Source of the DNA: Planctomycetaceae bacterium
Lineage (GTDB): Bacteria; Planctomycetota; Planctomycetia; Pirellulales; Thermoguttaceae
Assembly: GCA_012719125.1 (NCBI GenBank)
Contig: JAAYAY010000068.1
Coordinates: 58,335-122,334, forward strand
DNA length: 64,000 nt
Direction of reading: 5' to 3'
Every line of letters starts with the position of its first letter. Within the stretch, counting starts at the first letter, position 1. A program made the translations under genes and the position numbers. The notes under the pieces were generated by a model. The model had not been told where the DNA came from. It saw only the letters and a list, made by a program, of their open reading frames with translations, and made no database searches. Shown here piece by piece: positions 18,322 through 27,413 of this stretch.

Positions 18322-19122
18322 TCACACGATCTGATGACTGAGGCGAGCCCGTTCGGCCCGGACCTGCAATTCCACGTCCCAGCCCTCGCGGCGAATTCGC
18401 AGGTTGAGGTAGCTGAGGAAGCGCAGGACGGTTGTGAAGCCCACCACCGCCCACAGGAGCAGATGGTAGTAGGTTGTATACATGGGTCGATCCACGGCAT
18501 TTCCCATCACCAGGTCCCAATTGCCGAAGAACACGGTCCGAAACACCGAGAGCGACATCCAGGTTGTCCCGAATAGAATCAATCCGAGGACGAAGTTCAA
18601 TGCCCCGTTGATGATCAGATCGGCCGATTCGTCCCGGTGGAGTTCACGAGACCGGGCTGCCGTGGTCTTCATGCCGGGCGTCTTGGCGCGAAACCGATTG
18701 CGCTCGAGCAGGATCACCTCGTTCAGATAGGGATAGAATACAGAAACAAAACGGAACAGGACCTGGTAGAAAATCAACTGAAAAAGGCTCCCCCGCAGGT
18801 CTCGAAACAGGGCCTTCCGATCGGGCCGCGGCATGAACACCGCCTGTCCGAGGAACAGCGTGAGCGGCGCCGTCGCCAGGGGCATTTCGAGAAACACGAG
18901 CAGGGTGGTCAGCATCATGTAGCCCAGAGGAAACCCCCAGATGTAATCGTAAAGCGCGAAATCCGCCAGTAACCACATGTTCAGCAGGAACATGGGGATC
19001 ACGCCCAGCGCCAACCATTTGACAATCGGCCCGGCGTAGACGCGGAATACCTTGAGAGCCAGATCGAGCACGTCGGCCTTCGTGCGATAGCGGATCACGA
19101 TGCGTGTTTCGTCGAGTTTCAC
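18322..19122 (-). CDS. Polytopic membrane protein of the RDD/SpoIIM operon
   Basis: A 266-residue protein starting at GTG, which overlaps the SpoIIM-like stop by four bases (GTGA). About five to six hydrophobic segments are visible (WLALGVIPMFLLNMWLL, GYMMLTTLLVFLEMPLA, LIFYQVLFRFVSVFYPYL, FVLGLILFGTTWMSLSVF, YYHLLLWAVVGFTTVLRF). Its position is constant in such planctomycete operons. No enzymatic motif; the function is unknown. Confidence 0.82.
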   Translation of the reverse strand: MKLDETRIVIRYRTKADVLDLALKVFRVYAGPIVKWLALGVIPMFLLNMWLLADFALYDYIWGFPLGYMMLTTLLVFLEMPLATAPLTLFLGQAVFMPRPDRKALFRDLRGSLFQLIFYQVLFRFVSVFYPYLNEVILLERNRFRAKTPGMKTTAARSRELHRDESADLIINGALNFVLGLILFGTTWMSLSVFRTVFFGNWDLVMGNAVDRPMYTTYYHLLLWAVVGFTTVLRFLSYLNLRIRREGWDVELQVRAERARLSHQIV

Positions 19123-20084
19123 CGTGCTGCCTCCCGCGGCATCCCCAACCCGACGAAATAGAACATCAGCAAGCCCGCCGAAAGCACGGCCACACCGGCC
19201 TTGTACCCGTAAGAGACTGGAGCCGGCGAGACGTAGGCCTCGATCATGGCGGCCAACACGAACAGGATCACGCCGACGCAGGCGATCGGCGTGGCCTGCA
19301 CGGCCGCGCGCTGAAGCGAGTCAATCCGCCGCAGGCCCCCCGTATTGATCAGGGCGAAGCCCATTCGCATGCCGGCAGCGGCCGAGAGGACGATCGCCGT
19401 CAGTTCAAACGGGGCGTGAGCCGTGACGAACTCGGCGAAGTTGTCCCACTGCTTGAGCGTCGACATGTAGCCGAAAACCGCCCCCAGACTCACCGAGTTG
19501 TAGAAAGTGACCAGCACCCCGCCGATTCCGAACACGAGGCCGAACGCAAAGCATCGCAGGCCGATCCCGGCGTTGTTGTAGACGTAGAACCCGAGCATGA
19601 GCCCGCGTGCCTCCGGATCGAGTTCACCCAGCGGGCGTTCGTACATCTCCTCCATTTGCTGCATTTGTTCCGCTCCGAGCACGGCTTCCGGATACCCCGG
19701 CTGACTGGTCGCCAACACGGCCGACAGGAAGAACGCGCCCCAGAAAATGCAGAACGCCAAGCGAAGGTAGCCGTCGTGAAAAAGTTGCTGAGGTACGTCA
19801 AACAGCAGCGTTCGCGCCCACGTCGAAATTGTGAACTCTTGGCTGCGGTAGAGTTGGTTGTGGGCTCGGCCTACGAGCCGGTGCAGGTAGCGGGTCACCT
19901 CGGGTGGAAGCTGGTACGCCTCGGCCAGCGCCAGGTCGGCGCATAGCGAACGATACAGCGAGGCGAACCGCGTCAGCCGCTCCGGTTCGCGGCAGGCCGT
20001 CGCCCGGCTTTCGAACTGGATGCAGAGGGTCTCCAACTCGGTCCAGTCCTTACGCCGCGCCTGCAAGAGATCGGATACCTTCAT
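19119..20084 (-). CDS. SpoIIM family (stage II sporulation protein M-like) membrane protein
   Basis: A 321-residue protein. The N-terminal ~100 residues are a soluble helical region (LLQARRKDWTELETLC, LYRSLCADLALAEAY). The membrane part then carries the family features LRLAFCIFWGAFFLSAVLA, VYNNAGIGLRCFAFGLVFGIGG, GYMSTLKQW and HAPFELTAIVLSAAAGMRMG. DUF95/SpoIIM proteins outside sporulators are commonly encoded next to RDD, MoxR and DUF58 genes. ATG 20084 overlaps the RDD stop by four bases (ATGA), giving a translationally coupled pair. A transport or envelope-sensing role is possible but unproven. Confidence 0.9.
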   Translation of the reverse strand: MKVSDLLQARRKDWTELETLCIQFESRATACREPERLTRFASLYRSLCADLALAEAYQLPPEVTRYLHRLVGRAHNQLYRSQEFTISTWARTLLFDVPQQLFHDGYLRLAFCIFWGAFFLSAVLATSQPGYPEAVLGAEQMQQMEEMYERPLGELDPEARGLMLGFYVYNNAGIGLRCFAFGLVFGIGGVLVTFYNSVSLGAVFGYMSTLKQWDNFAEFVTAHAPFELTAIVLSAAAGMRMGFALINTGGLRRIDSLQRAAVQATPIACVGVILFVLAAMIEAYVSPAPVSYGYKAGVAVLSAGLLMFYFVGLGMPREAAR

Positions 20085-21037
20085 GGCCGGGACCCTTCCG
20101 ATGTGGGCAGTGCCGCGAAGGGGCTCTCGCCGACTTCGACCGGCATTCTCCCGGCAGATGCCGCATCGATCGCCAGACTGGCGGTTTTCGCAAAGGGACT
20201 GACCGGCTCCACCACGTCGCCAGGGGTGTCGGTAATGAAGGCGCGCTGGTAGGCCGCACAGAGTAGATGGTCCGGGTTGATCCCTTCCGGCAGGCCGAAT
20301 CGCCGCGCCAACGGCTCGGCCAGGTGACGAGCCACTTCGATGCGCCGCATTGCCGGAAACGCCAGACGCCGCTGAACATACGCGGCCAGCGCCCTGGCCA
20401 ACGACGGACTGGCCTGAAACGACGGCGGGATCTGCTGCACCAAGCGGATCACGTCGGGCTCGTCGATCTGGATGATCCCTTGAAACCACTGGCGTTCTTC
20501 CACGATCACCATCGTCCCGGCTGCGAGGTCGCCCAGACGCTGGAACCGGTTGTTCATGAGCGTCGAGAACAGACCGAACTGATATAGAAACCCAGCCATG
20601 ATCAGTTGGCGATTGAGCGAAAACATGTACATGGGTTGGCAATCGATCGCCCGGAGCAGATTTCGAAGCACTGCCTGGAGGCCGTTGATTGGCTGCCCGT
20701 CCGTCCCAATCACGCGAATCCGCATCAATCGCTTCCCCGGCGTTTGGCCGTTCCAGTAGGTTTCGAACAGACCGCCGTAGAACCACGAGAGCACGAACCA
20801 GAAAATCAGGAAGCCTCCCATACCCAGGAAGAAGCCCGAAAGTCCAAAGGCAACCGACATGAACTGCACGCCCATGGCGGCGATCATTAGCAGGACCGCT
20901 TGCAGAGCCAGGTCAATCAGGAAAGCCGGCAGCCGCCGGAACGGTCCCGCCACGTGGTAGCGGAACGACACGTTCTCGGGCGTAACGATCTCGATGCTGG
21001 TATCGAGTTGGTGATTTCCATGGGCCATGCCTCCCAT
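20081..21037 (-). CDS. RDD family membrane protein
   Basis: A 318-residue protein. The RDD domain occupies roughly residues 30-175: RRLPAFLIDLALQAVLLM, FLGMGGFLIFWFVLSWFYGGLFETYWNGQTPGKR, and FGLFSTLMNNRFQRLGDLAAGTMVIV, with the characteristic Arg and Asp residues. A soluble C-terminal extension (~140 residues) ends with GESPFAALPTSEGSRP. It is the first gene of the leftward operon. Two ATG codons (21037 and 21028) are possible; the first has GGAAAA at acceptable spacing, while GGGAGG lies only one base before the second. RDD proteins are thought to carry ions or to serve as membrane anchors. Confidence 0.88.
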   Translation of the reverse strand: MGGMAHGNHQLDTSIEIVTPENVSFRYHVAGPFRRLPAFLIDLALQAVLLMIAAMGVQFMSVAFGLSGFFLGMGGFLIFWFVLSWFYGGLFETYWNGQTPGKRLMRIRVIGTDGQPINGLQAVLRNLLRAIDCQPMYMFSLNRQLIMAGFLYQFGLFSTLMNNRFQRLGDLAAGTMVIVEERQWFQGIIQIDEPDVIRLVQQIPPSFQASPSLARALAAYVQRRLAFPAMRRIEVARHLAEPLARRFGLPEGINPDHLLCAAYQRAFITDTPGDVVEPVSPFAKTASLAIDAASAGRMPVEVGESPFAALPTSEGSRP

Positions 21038-21086
21038 TATTTTCCGGATTGGCGAACAAGGCAACGGGTTGGCGTCCGCCCCCGGT

Positions 21087-21213
21087 AGAACTGCAAAGTC
21101 CTCTTGTGGCAAGAGAAGTGGCAGGCACTCTCCGGGCGCGGTTCGCGGAAAAAAGGGATTTCCGGCAGTTCTGCGGACGGCACGGCGGAGCGTGCCTGCT
21201 ACTTTGCAGTTCT
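21087..21213. repeat. REP-type palindrome pair with 13-bp inverted ends
   Basis: The element is bounded by 13-bp perfect inverted repeats (AGAACTGCAAAGT at 21087-21099 and its complement at 21201-21213). Inside lie two opposed hairpin units. The right one (21170-21205) belongs to the same REP family as the tandem array at 63502-63671 (GGCACG-gcggag-CGTGCC next to CTAC). The left one (21115-21148) is a degenerate copy with GTGG in place of GTAG. It fills the divergent gap between the RDD operon and the SDR gene, where both promoters should lie. Confidence 0.8.
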
Positions 21214-21363
21214 CCTGCGTCCGCCCCCGTCCAGGGAATCCGCAATCCACCAGGATTGCTGCACGCCGGCATACCTCCGCTTGGATTCCCGGCCCGTTCT
21301 CGTTAAAACGGTAGGGAATTGAAGCAACGGTCCTTGACAGGAATTAGCACGGAGACTTCCCTC

Positions 21364-22095
21364 ATGGATATTCGCGGGAAACGCGTTCTCGTCACCGGCG
21401 GCGGCAGCGGGATCGGGCTCGGCATCGCCCTGGCCCTTGCAGAAGAAGGTTGCCGAGTCGCCATCAGCGGCCGCCACGAAGACAAGCTCAAAAAGGCCGC
21501 TGCCCAATTTCAGGGCGAACCGGCGATCCTCATTCGAGCCTGCGACGTGGCCGACCGCGACGACGTCAAGGCCCTTTTCGAATGGGTCGACAAGTACCTC
21601 GGCGGAATCGACATCCTGGTCAACAGTGCCGGCGTCAATACGGCCAGACGCCGTTTCGACGTGCTCGATCCGGTCGACTGGGACAAGCTCATGAACATCA
21701 ACGCCACCGGCGCCTTCAACACGATGTACTGTGCCGTCCCCGCCATGCGGGAACAAGGCGGCGGGCTGATCGTCAACATCTCCTCGATTGCCGGCAAGCG
21801 ATGCTCCGAACTGGCCGGCCCCGCCTACTGCGCCTCGAAGTTCGCCATGACGGCCCTGGGCACCGCGGTGGGGTTGGAGGAACGCGACAACAACATCCAC
21901 ATCACCAACGTCTACCCCGGCGAAGTCAACACGCCCATCCTGGCCGAGCGACCGGTGCCGCCGCCGCCGGAAAAACTCGCCAAGATGCTCCTCCCCGAGG
22001 ACATCGCCTCGATGGTCGTCGCCCTCGCCAAACTCCACCCGCGTGCCGTGGTCAACGAACTGGTCATCACCCCCCTCTACCAGGGCTATGCATAG
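21364..22095 (+). CDS. Short-chain dehydrogenase/reductase
   Basis: A 243-residue classical SDR. Cofactor motif TGGGSGIG (residues 11-18), NSAG at ~87, active-site serine within NISSIAGKR, and the catalytic Tyr/Lys in YCASK. The C-terminus EDIASMVVALAKLHPRAVVNELVI matches 3-oxoacyl-ACP-reductase-like SDRs. A GGAG nine bases before ATG 21364 sets the start. Arg in the ISGR stretch after the second beta strand suggests NADP(H). Substrate unknown. The following esterase gene starts 46 bases downstream, so they may form a small operon. Confidence 0.92.
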   Translation: MDIRGKRVLVTGGGSGIGLGIALALAEEGCRVAISGRHEDKLKKAAAQFQGEPAILIRACDVADRDDVKALFEWVDKYLGGIDILVNSAGVNTARRRFDVLDPVDWDKLMNINATGAFNTMYCAVPAMREQGGGLIVNISSIAGKRCSELAGPAYCASKFAMTALGTAVGLEERDNNIHITNVYPGEVNTPILAERPVPPPPEKLAKMLLPEDIASMVVALAKLHPRAVVNELVITPLYQGYA

Positions 22096-22141
22096 TGAAC
22101 TTGCACGATTCGGGGAAGAGCAGACTGGCAACGGTAAACCC

Positions 22142-22996
22142 ATGAAGAACCCCGCGTCAACATTGCGGGCACTCGCCGTCGTGCTCCTGTGCCAAGCCGG
22201 CCTCGCGTTTGCCCAGTCTCCGGCGGAAACGGCGGAAGCCGGTAAGAACGCCGACGGTTTCTTCGTCCATTCGATTCGCTCGGAATACCAGCCGGGGGAA
22301 ACGTCCATCCGAGTGCTACTCCCGGATCGCCTCCAGGAGAACCGCCACTATCCTGTTCTCTATGTCCTGCCGGTCGAGGCGGGCAACGAGACACGCTGGG
22401 GCGACGGCCTGGTCGAAGTCGGCAAGCACGATCTGGCCAACCAGTATGGCCTGATTTGCGTCGAGCCCACGTTTGCGCAACTGCCGTGGTACGCCGACCA
22501 CCCCACGGACCCGGCAATTCGCCAGGAAAGCTACTTCGTCAAAACCGTTGTGCCGCTCGTCGACAGACTTTATCCGACCCAGGCAGAACCCGAAGGCCGA
22601 CTGCTGCTCGGCTTCAGCAAGTCGGGCTGGGGGGGCTTTTCCTTGCTACTGCGTCATCCCGATACCTTCGGCAAGGCCGCCGCATGGGATGCGCCGCTGA
22701 TGATGGACCGCCCCGGCCGATACGGGTCGGGGCCCATCTTCGGTTCCGAGGAGAATTTCGTTAAATATGAAGTCGCCGCTCTCCTTCGGCGCGATGCCGC
22801 CCAATTCCAGGAGTCCGACCGCTTGATCCATTTCGGCTACGGCAACTTCCGCGAGCACCATCAGGCCGCCCACCGGCTGATGGAGGAACTGGGCATTCGC
22901 CAAACCTACCGCGACGGCCCCCAGCGCGAGCATTCCTGGCACAGCGGCTGGCTGCCGGAGGCCGTCGAGATGCTGTTGGCCGACGAGAAACGATGA
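22142..22996 (+). CDS. Exported esterase-like alpha/beta hydrolase
   Basis: A 284-residue protein with a cleavable signal peptide (LRALAVVLLCQAGLAFAQ). The hydrolase landmarks are YPVLYVLPVEAGNETRWGDG, the nucleophile elbow LLLGFSKSGWGG, the acid region WDAPLMMD and a C-terminal His in REHSWHSGWLPEAV. This resembles the esterase D / feruloyl-esterase-like group, although the elbow GFSKSG departs from the usual GxSxG. It likely acts in the periplasm on ester-linked substrates, possibly polysaccharide substituents. Confidence 0.82.
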   Translation: MKNPASTLRALAVVLLCQAGLAFAQSPAETAEAGKNADGFFVHSIRSEYQPGETSIRVLLPDRLQENRHYPVLYVLPVEAGNETRWGDGLVEVGKHDLANQYGLICVEPTFAQLPWYADHPTDPAIRQESYFVKTVVPLVDRLYPTQAEPEGRLLLGFSKSGWGGFSLLLRHPDTFGKAAAWDAPLMMDRPGRYGSGPIFGSEENFVKYEVAALLRRDAAQFQESDRLIHFGYGNFREHHQAAHRLMEELGIRQTYRDGPQREHSWHSGWLPEAVEMLLADEKR

Positions 22997-23488
22997 AGGA
23001 CGAGTGTCGTTGTTCGCTCCGAGAAGCAACTTCGGCCACCGAAATCGCCTGTCAGTCCCAAGGCCCTGGACTTGTCTCTCAAAGGGCCGGAGAATTGAAT
23101 CCATGTCGCCGGCTATCCGACACCATTTGTATTGCCAGCCTCGAAGATCGTCAGGCTTCTGACCAGAGTTGTCAGACTGCGACAGCGTTAAGTTGTTGTA
23201 GTATTAAGCGTTGTGTCTGAAGAACGGCTAGCAGAGAAGAGGCACCGGTACTCCGCTGCGAAGTACCGGTGCCTCTTCTCTGGACCGGTCTTCAGGCAAG
23301 GAATTGGCAGCGTGGGAGCGAAGCGACGGCCACCCACGCCGGGAGTTTAAGTGGTGCGCTCCTCTTCTCCGGCTGCCGATTACCACCGCTCCCCCTCGAA
23401 TGGGCGGAGAGTGGACCTGTGGATACTGTGCCCCTTCTTCCGTTCTCGGGAAGGCGGGCGAGAAGAAACGACCGGTTGAGCAAACAGC
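22997..23488. other. Intergenic region before the ECF sigma gene
   Basis: No credible gene is seen in these 492 bases. The only clear structure is the long hairpin at 23232-23282. No sigma70-like promoter with acceptable spacing was found upstream of the sigma factor, which fits an autoregulated or ECF-type promoter that I cannot recognise. Confidence 0.5.
23232..23282. repeat. Perfect 21-bp inverted repeat
   Basis: Arms 23232-23252 and 23262-23282 are perfectly complementary over 21 bp around a 9-base loop (CCGCTGCGA), with the core GAGGCACCGGTACT. There is no T-run on either side, so an intrinsic terminator is unlikely. A dispersed palindrome or protein-binding dyad is more probable. It lies 236 bases after the esterase stop and 207 bases before the ECF sigma start. 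Confidence 0.9.
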
Positions 23489-24115
23489 ATGATCGACCCG
23501 ACCATTCGGCGGCGACTTGGAACCGATGCGGAGGGTGTGCTCGCTGAGGAATTCTCGCGAAATCACGACCGTTTCTGGCGAATGGTCGATTTTCGCCTCG
23601 ACGGGGCCCTCGCCGGCCGCGTGGACCCGGACGACGTGCTCCAGGAAGCCTGGATGGCGGCCGTCCAGCGGGTTGAACATTTCCTCGAGAACGAGTCGTT
23701 GTCGCTGTTCGTCTGGCTGCGATTGATCGTTCAGCAGACGCTGATCGACGTTCAGCGACGGCACCTCGGGGCGAAGAAGCGAGACGCCTATCGGGAGCGT
23801 TCGATCCACGGCGGTCAATGGTCGCAGAACACGTCGGTTTCGCTCGTCGCCAAGCTGCTGGGGACCTACACGTCGCCCAGCCAGGCGGCGGTGCGCCAGG
23901 AGCGCGCGGCGCAGCTCCGCGACGCGATCGAGCAAATGGACGAGATGGATCGGGAGGTGCTCGCCCTGCGCCATTTTGAGGAATTGACCAATTCGGAGGT
24001 TGCCGAAGTACTGGGGATCCAGGAGACAACGGCCAGCAACCGCTACGTCCGTGCTCTGCGACGTCTCAAGGTGATTCTCGACGCGCTCCCCGATTTCGGG
24101 GAAACGGCCGGTTAG
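23489..24115 (+). CDS. ECF-type RNA polymerase sigma factor
   Basis: A 208-residue sigma70-family protein. Region 2 contains DPDDVLQEAWMAAVQRVEHF and FVWLRLIVQQTLIDVQRRHLG; region 4 contains EMDREVLALRHFEELTNSEVAEVLGI and TTASNRYVRALRRLK. It is of the planctomycete type with a long inter-domain linker. The kinase gene starts 16 bases after its stop, an arrangement seen in planctomycete ECF groups in which a serine/threonine kinase, instead of a membrane anti-sigma factor, is thought to control sigma activity. Confidence 0.92.
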   Translation: MIDPTIRRRLGTDAEGVLAEEFSRNHDRFWRMVDFRLDGALAGRVDPDDVLQEAWMAAVQRVEHFLENESLSLFVWLRLIVQQTLIDVQRRHLGAKKRDAYRERSIHGGQWSQNTSVSLVAKLLGTYTSPSQAAVRQERAAQLRDAIEQMDEMDREVLALRHFEELTNSEVAEVLGIQETTASNRYVRALRRLKVILDALPDFGETAG

Positions 24116-24131
24116 GCAGGCTGCCAGGAAT

Positions 24132-27100
24132 ATGAACGAGCAATCTTCCCGCGACCCGATCGAGATGCTGGCCGAGCAGTTCGTCCAGCGCTATCGCCAG
24201 GGAGAGCGTTTGACGATCGAGGAGTTCGCCCGGCAGCACGCGGAATATGCCGACGACATCCGCAACCTGTTTCCGATGCTTGTCGACATCGAGCAACTCA
24301 AGGGGCAGGACGCTTCCCAGGTCGGGATAACGGCCGCATTCGAAACAACGAAGATCGAGCGGCTGGGCGATTTCCGGATCGTTCGCGAGATCGGTCGCGG
24401 CGGAATGGGGGTCGTTTACGAGGCGGAGCAACAGTCGCTCGGTCGCCGCGTCGCGCTCAAGGTGATCGGCGGCAACGTGGCGATTTCGCCGCGAGGCGTG
24501 CAACGATTTCGCCGCGAGGCCGAAGCCGCCGCTCGCCTTCATCACACCAATATCGTGCCGATCTACGGCGTCGGTGAAGAGAACGGGGTTTCCTTCTACG
24601 CCATGCAGATGATCGACGGCGTGGGACTCGACGTCGTGCTCGAAGCCCTGCGAGACGGGCTCTCGCCAGAGGCCCAGAAAGACGATGCCAAGGCGACTGA
24701 AACGGACGCCGGTTCTTCCACAACCGAAGCGGCCCTGGAGGTCGCGGCCGTCTTGCGGAACGGGTCCACGTGCCAGAAGAGGCCGGTTCGTCCGGACGGC
24801 GATTCGACGGCCACCAACTCACCGGCGCACAGCGACGGGAGCGAGGCGGAGGCGGGAAGACGCAAGAAGTCTGTCGGAGTGAAGTCTCGGCTCGGTGCGC
24901 CCTACTGGAAGAGCGTTGCACGTCTGGGCAGTGCGGCCGCATCGGCTCTCGACTACGCCCACCGGCACGGGGTGCTGCACCGCGACGTCAAGCCGTCAAA
25001 TCTGCTGCTGGACCGGGAAGCCAACGTCTGGATTGCCGATTTCGGCCTCGCCAAGCATACCGAGAGCGACAACCTGACGAAGACGGGCGACGTCATTGGG
25101 ACGCTCCGCTACATGGCTCCCGAACAGTTCGAAGGCAGGAGCGATCAGCGAAGCGACATCTACAGCCTCGGCCTGACCCTTCACGAACTTCTCACGCTTC
25201 ACCGGGCATTCGACCAGTCGCGAGAAGGTCCCCTGATCCGCCAGAAGATGCACGGCGAGCCGCCCCGGCCGCGAAGCCAAAACCCGGCGATTCCCAGGGA
25301 CCTGGAGACGATCGTCCTCAAGGCGTGTGCCAGCGATCCGGACCATCGCTATCAGACGGCCGGCGAGTTGGCCGACGACTTTCAGCGGTTCCTGGACGAG
25401 AGACCCGTCGCCGCGAGGCAGGTAGGTGCTGTGGAGCAACTCTGGCGATGGTGTCGCCGGAATCCGGCGATTGCGGCCTCGACGGCCTTAACGCTGGCCC
25501 TGCTGCTCACGACGGCCGTTGTCGCCGTTGCCGGCAACATCGCCATCCGATCGGCATTGGCGACGGCCGAGGAAGCCAAAGGCGACGCACTCAAGTCGCA
25601 GGAACTGGCCGAAGAGAACCTGAGCCTGGCCATCGACGCCTTTGAGAGCATCTTCGACAACGTGGCCAATCGCGGCGTTCCCCAGTCGCTCGAACTGGAA
25701 TACGAAGACGAAACGGCGCCGACCTTCGAGACCGTTCTGAGCGACGCCGACGCCGACCTGCTGCGTGAGCTACTAACCTTCTATGAACGGTTTGCCCAAC
25801 AGAACAGCCCGGATACACGCCTTCAGGCAAGAACGGCAGACGCCTATCACCGCATCGGGCAGATTCAGCAGCGTCTCGGCCGCAGCGAGGAGGCCGGCAA
25901 GTCCTACGCCAATGCACTGGAGATCTACGACAGGCTCCTCACCAGAGACCCCGAGAACATCGAGCACATCGTTGCCAAGGCACGGCTCCTGAACGATCGC
26001 GGGAAACTGGTTGAAGGTGGGGAGAGACGCAGCGAGAGGATTGCGGGCGACCACCTCAAGGCGATTGCGTTCTTGTCGGACCTGCCGCAAAACGTGTCGT
26101 CGGATCGTGCCGTCCGCTACGAGCTTGCCAAGAGTCACGACCTGGCGGGGTCGGCCTTCTTCCGCAAGCTCATGGCGGGGCCGGGCGTTTCCCAGTCGGA
26201 TGGTCCGTCGGTCGACTCCATCTCGGGGCCGTTGCTCGATTCACCGCCCGGGCCCAATGAAAAAGTCCCCCCCGGCGATCGGCCTTTCGGACCTCGGGAT
26301 CGCTTTCCGGACGGGAGGGACCGGGGACGGAACCGCTTCTTCTCCGGACGCGAGCCCGGCTTTGGCTCTGATCCCGGCCCCGGCGGTCCGTTGTCAAGAC
26401 CGTGGGATGATGAAGGGATGGGCCCTCCGCCGCGCTTCGGCCCGCCGGAAGGAGGCGAGAATCCCCAGGAATTCACCGAACGCCATCTCTCCGAGGCGTA
26501 CGAGATTATCTCGAAGCTATTGGGAGAGGATCCCGAGAATCCTCTCTATCGGCTTCTGCTCGCACAGGTTCAGCGTCATCGGCTCATCCACCTGCGGCTC
26601 GGCGGCCGCACGGACGAGACCCCGGAACCGTTCGAGACGGCGAAAGCAACCCTGACGAAACTGGTGGCCGACTATCCGCGAGAGCCCCAGTACCGCATGG
26701 AACTGGCCGACACCCTTTCTCTGGCCAGCACCTGGCTCCCCTCGATTTCCCAGGCGGAAGCGATCGATTATCTCAAGGAGGCGATCGAGTCTTGCCGGCA
26801 ACTCACCAGTGCGTTTCCAAACACTTCCCAGTATCAGGCGCTGCTGGCAACGTCGTACCGGAACCTGGCCCACGTCCAACAGGCGGGCGACGATCTGAAG
26901 GGGGCCGAGGAGAGCCTCGATCGGGCCAAAGAGCGTCTGGAACTGCTGGTCGCACGCAGCCCCGAAAAGGCATTTCACGAAGCGGCGTTGATCCTCGTGC
27001 TGAGGGACCTGGCCGAACTCAAGCGAACGCGAGGTGCTGACGAGACGAACCAGGAACTGATTGTCGAATCGCGGAAACTGCTCGACGATGCGATTGCCCG

Positions 27101-27344
27101 TTTCTCGGCGAACGCCGGTCGGGCGGGAGATCCGTTCCGGCGAGGCGTTCAGTCCGGCCTTTACGAGAGTCTTGCCGAAACGCTTTCGCTCCTGGGCGAT
27201 GAAGCCGGAGCCGCAGCAGCCCAAGAAGAAGCCCGGCGACTCGGCGACAACTTGTTTCATCCCCCCTTCGGCCGATTCTTTCCCGGATTCGGACCGCACC
27301 ACCACGGGGGACGGAGGGGGGAGAGAAGGAGTCCACGCGACTGA
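24132..27344 (+). CDS. Membrane serine/threonine protein kinase with TPR region
   Basis: A 1070-residue kinase. After an 80-residue helical N-terminus, the kinase domain shows the glycine loop IGRGGMGVVYEAE (~87-99), Lys110 in VALKVI, the catalytic loop HRDVKPSN (Asp285), DFG at ~303 and GTLRYMAPEQ. An unusual ~90-residue Ser/Thr/Ala-rich insertion lies between the hinge and the helix before the catalytic loop. A single membrane helix (STALTLALLLTTAVVAVAG, ~450-470) separates it from a C-terminal part rich in TPR-like helices (~540-1040). That part is interrupted by a Pro/Gly/Arg-rich, probably disordered stretch (~683-780). The gene is cotranscribed with the ECF sigma gene and probably phosphorylates it or a linked partner. 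Confidence 0.93.
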   Translation: MNEQSSRDPIEMLAEQFVQRYRQGERLTIEEFARQHAEYADDIRNLFPMLVDIEQLKGQDASQVGITAAFETTKIERLGDFRIVREIGRGGMGVVYEAEQQSLGRRVALKVIGGNVAISPRGVQRFRREAEAAARLHHTNIVPIYGVGEENGVSFYAMQMIDGVGLDVVLEALRDGLSPEAQKDDAKATETDAGSSTTEAALEVAAVLRNGSTCQKRPVRPDGDSTATNSPAHSDGSEAEAGRRKKSVGVKSRLGAPYWKSVARLGSAAASALDYAHRHGVLHRDVKPSNLLLDREANVWIADFGLAKHTESDNLTKTGDVIGTLRYMAPEQFEGRSDQRSDIYSLGLTLHELLTLHRAFDQSREGPLIRQKMHGEPPRPRSQNPAIPRDLETIVLKACASDPDHRYQTAGELADDFQRFLDERPVAARQVGAVEQLWRWCRRNPAIAASTALTLALLLTTAVVAVAGNIAIRSALATAEEAKGDALKSQELAEENLSLAIDAFESIFDNVANRGVPQSLELEYEDETAPTFETVLSDADADLLRELLTFYERFAQQNSPDTRLQARTADAYHRIGQIQQRLGRSEEAGKSYANALEIYDRLLTRDPENIEHIVAKARLLNDRGKLVEGGERRSERIAGDHLKAIAFLSDLPQNVSSDRAVRYELAKSHDLAGSAFFRKLMAGPGVSQSDGPSVDSISGPLLDSPPGPNEKVPPGDRPFGPRDRFPDGRDRGRNRFFSGREPGFGSDPGPGGPLSRPWDDEGMGPPPRFGPPEGGENPQEFTERHLSEAYEIISKLLGEDPENPLYRLLLAQVQRHRLIHLRLGGRTDETPEPFETAKATLTKLVADYPREPQYRMELADTLSLASTWLPSISQAEAIDYLKEAIESCRQLTSAFPNTSQYQALLATSYRNLAHVQQAGDDLKGAEESLDRAKERLELLVARSPEKAFHEAALILVLRDLAELKRTRGADETNQELIVESRKLLDDAIARFSANAGRAGDPFRRGVQSGLYESLAETLSLLGDEAGAAAAQEEARRLGDNLFHPPFGRFFPGFGPHHHGGRRGERRSPRD

Positions 27345-27413
27345 AACGTGCGTCACCGTGGATCGTTGCGATGTTAGCGTTTGAGCCGCTGGGACGTGGC
27401 CAGTATGCTGCTG

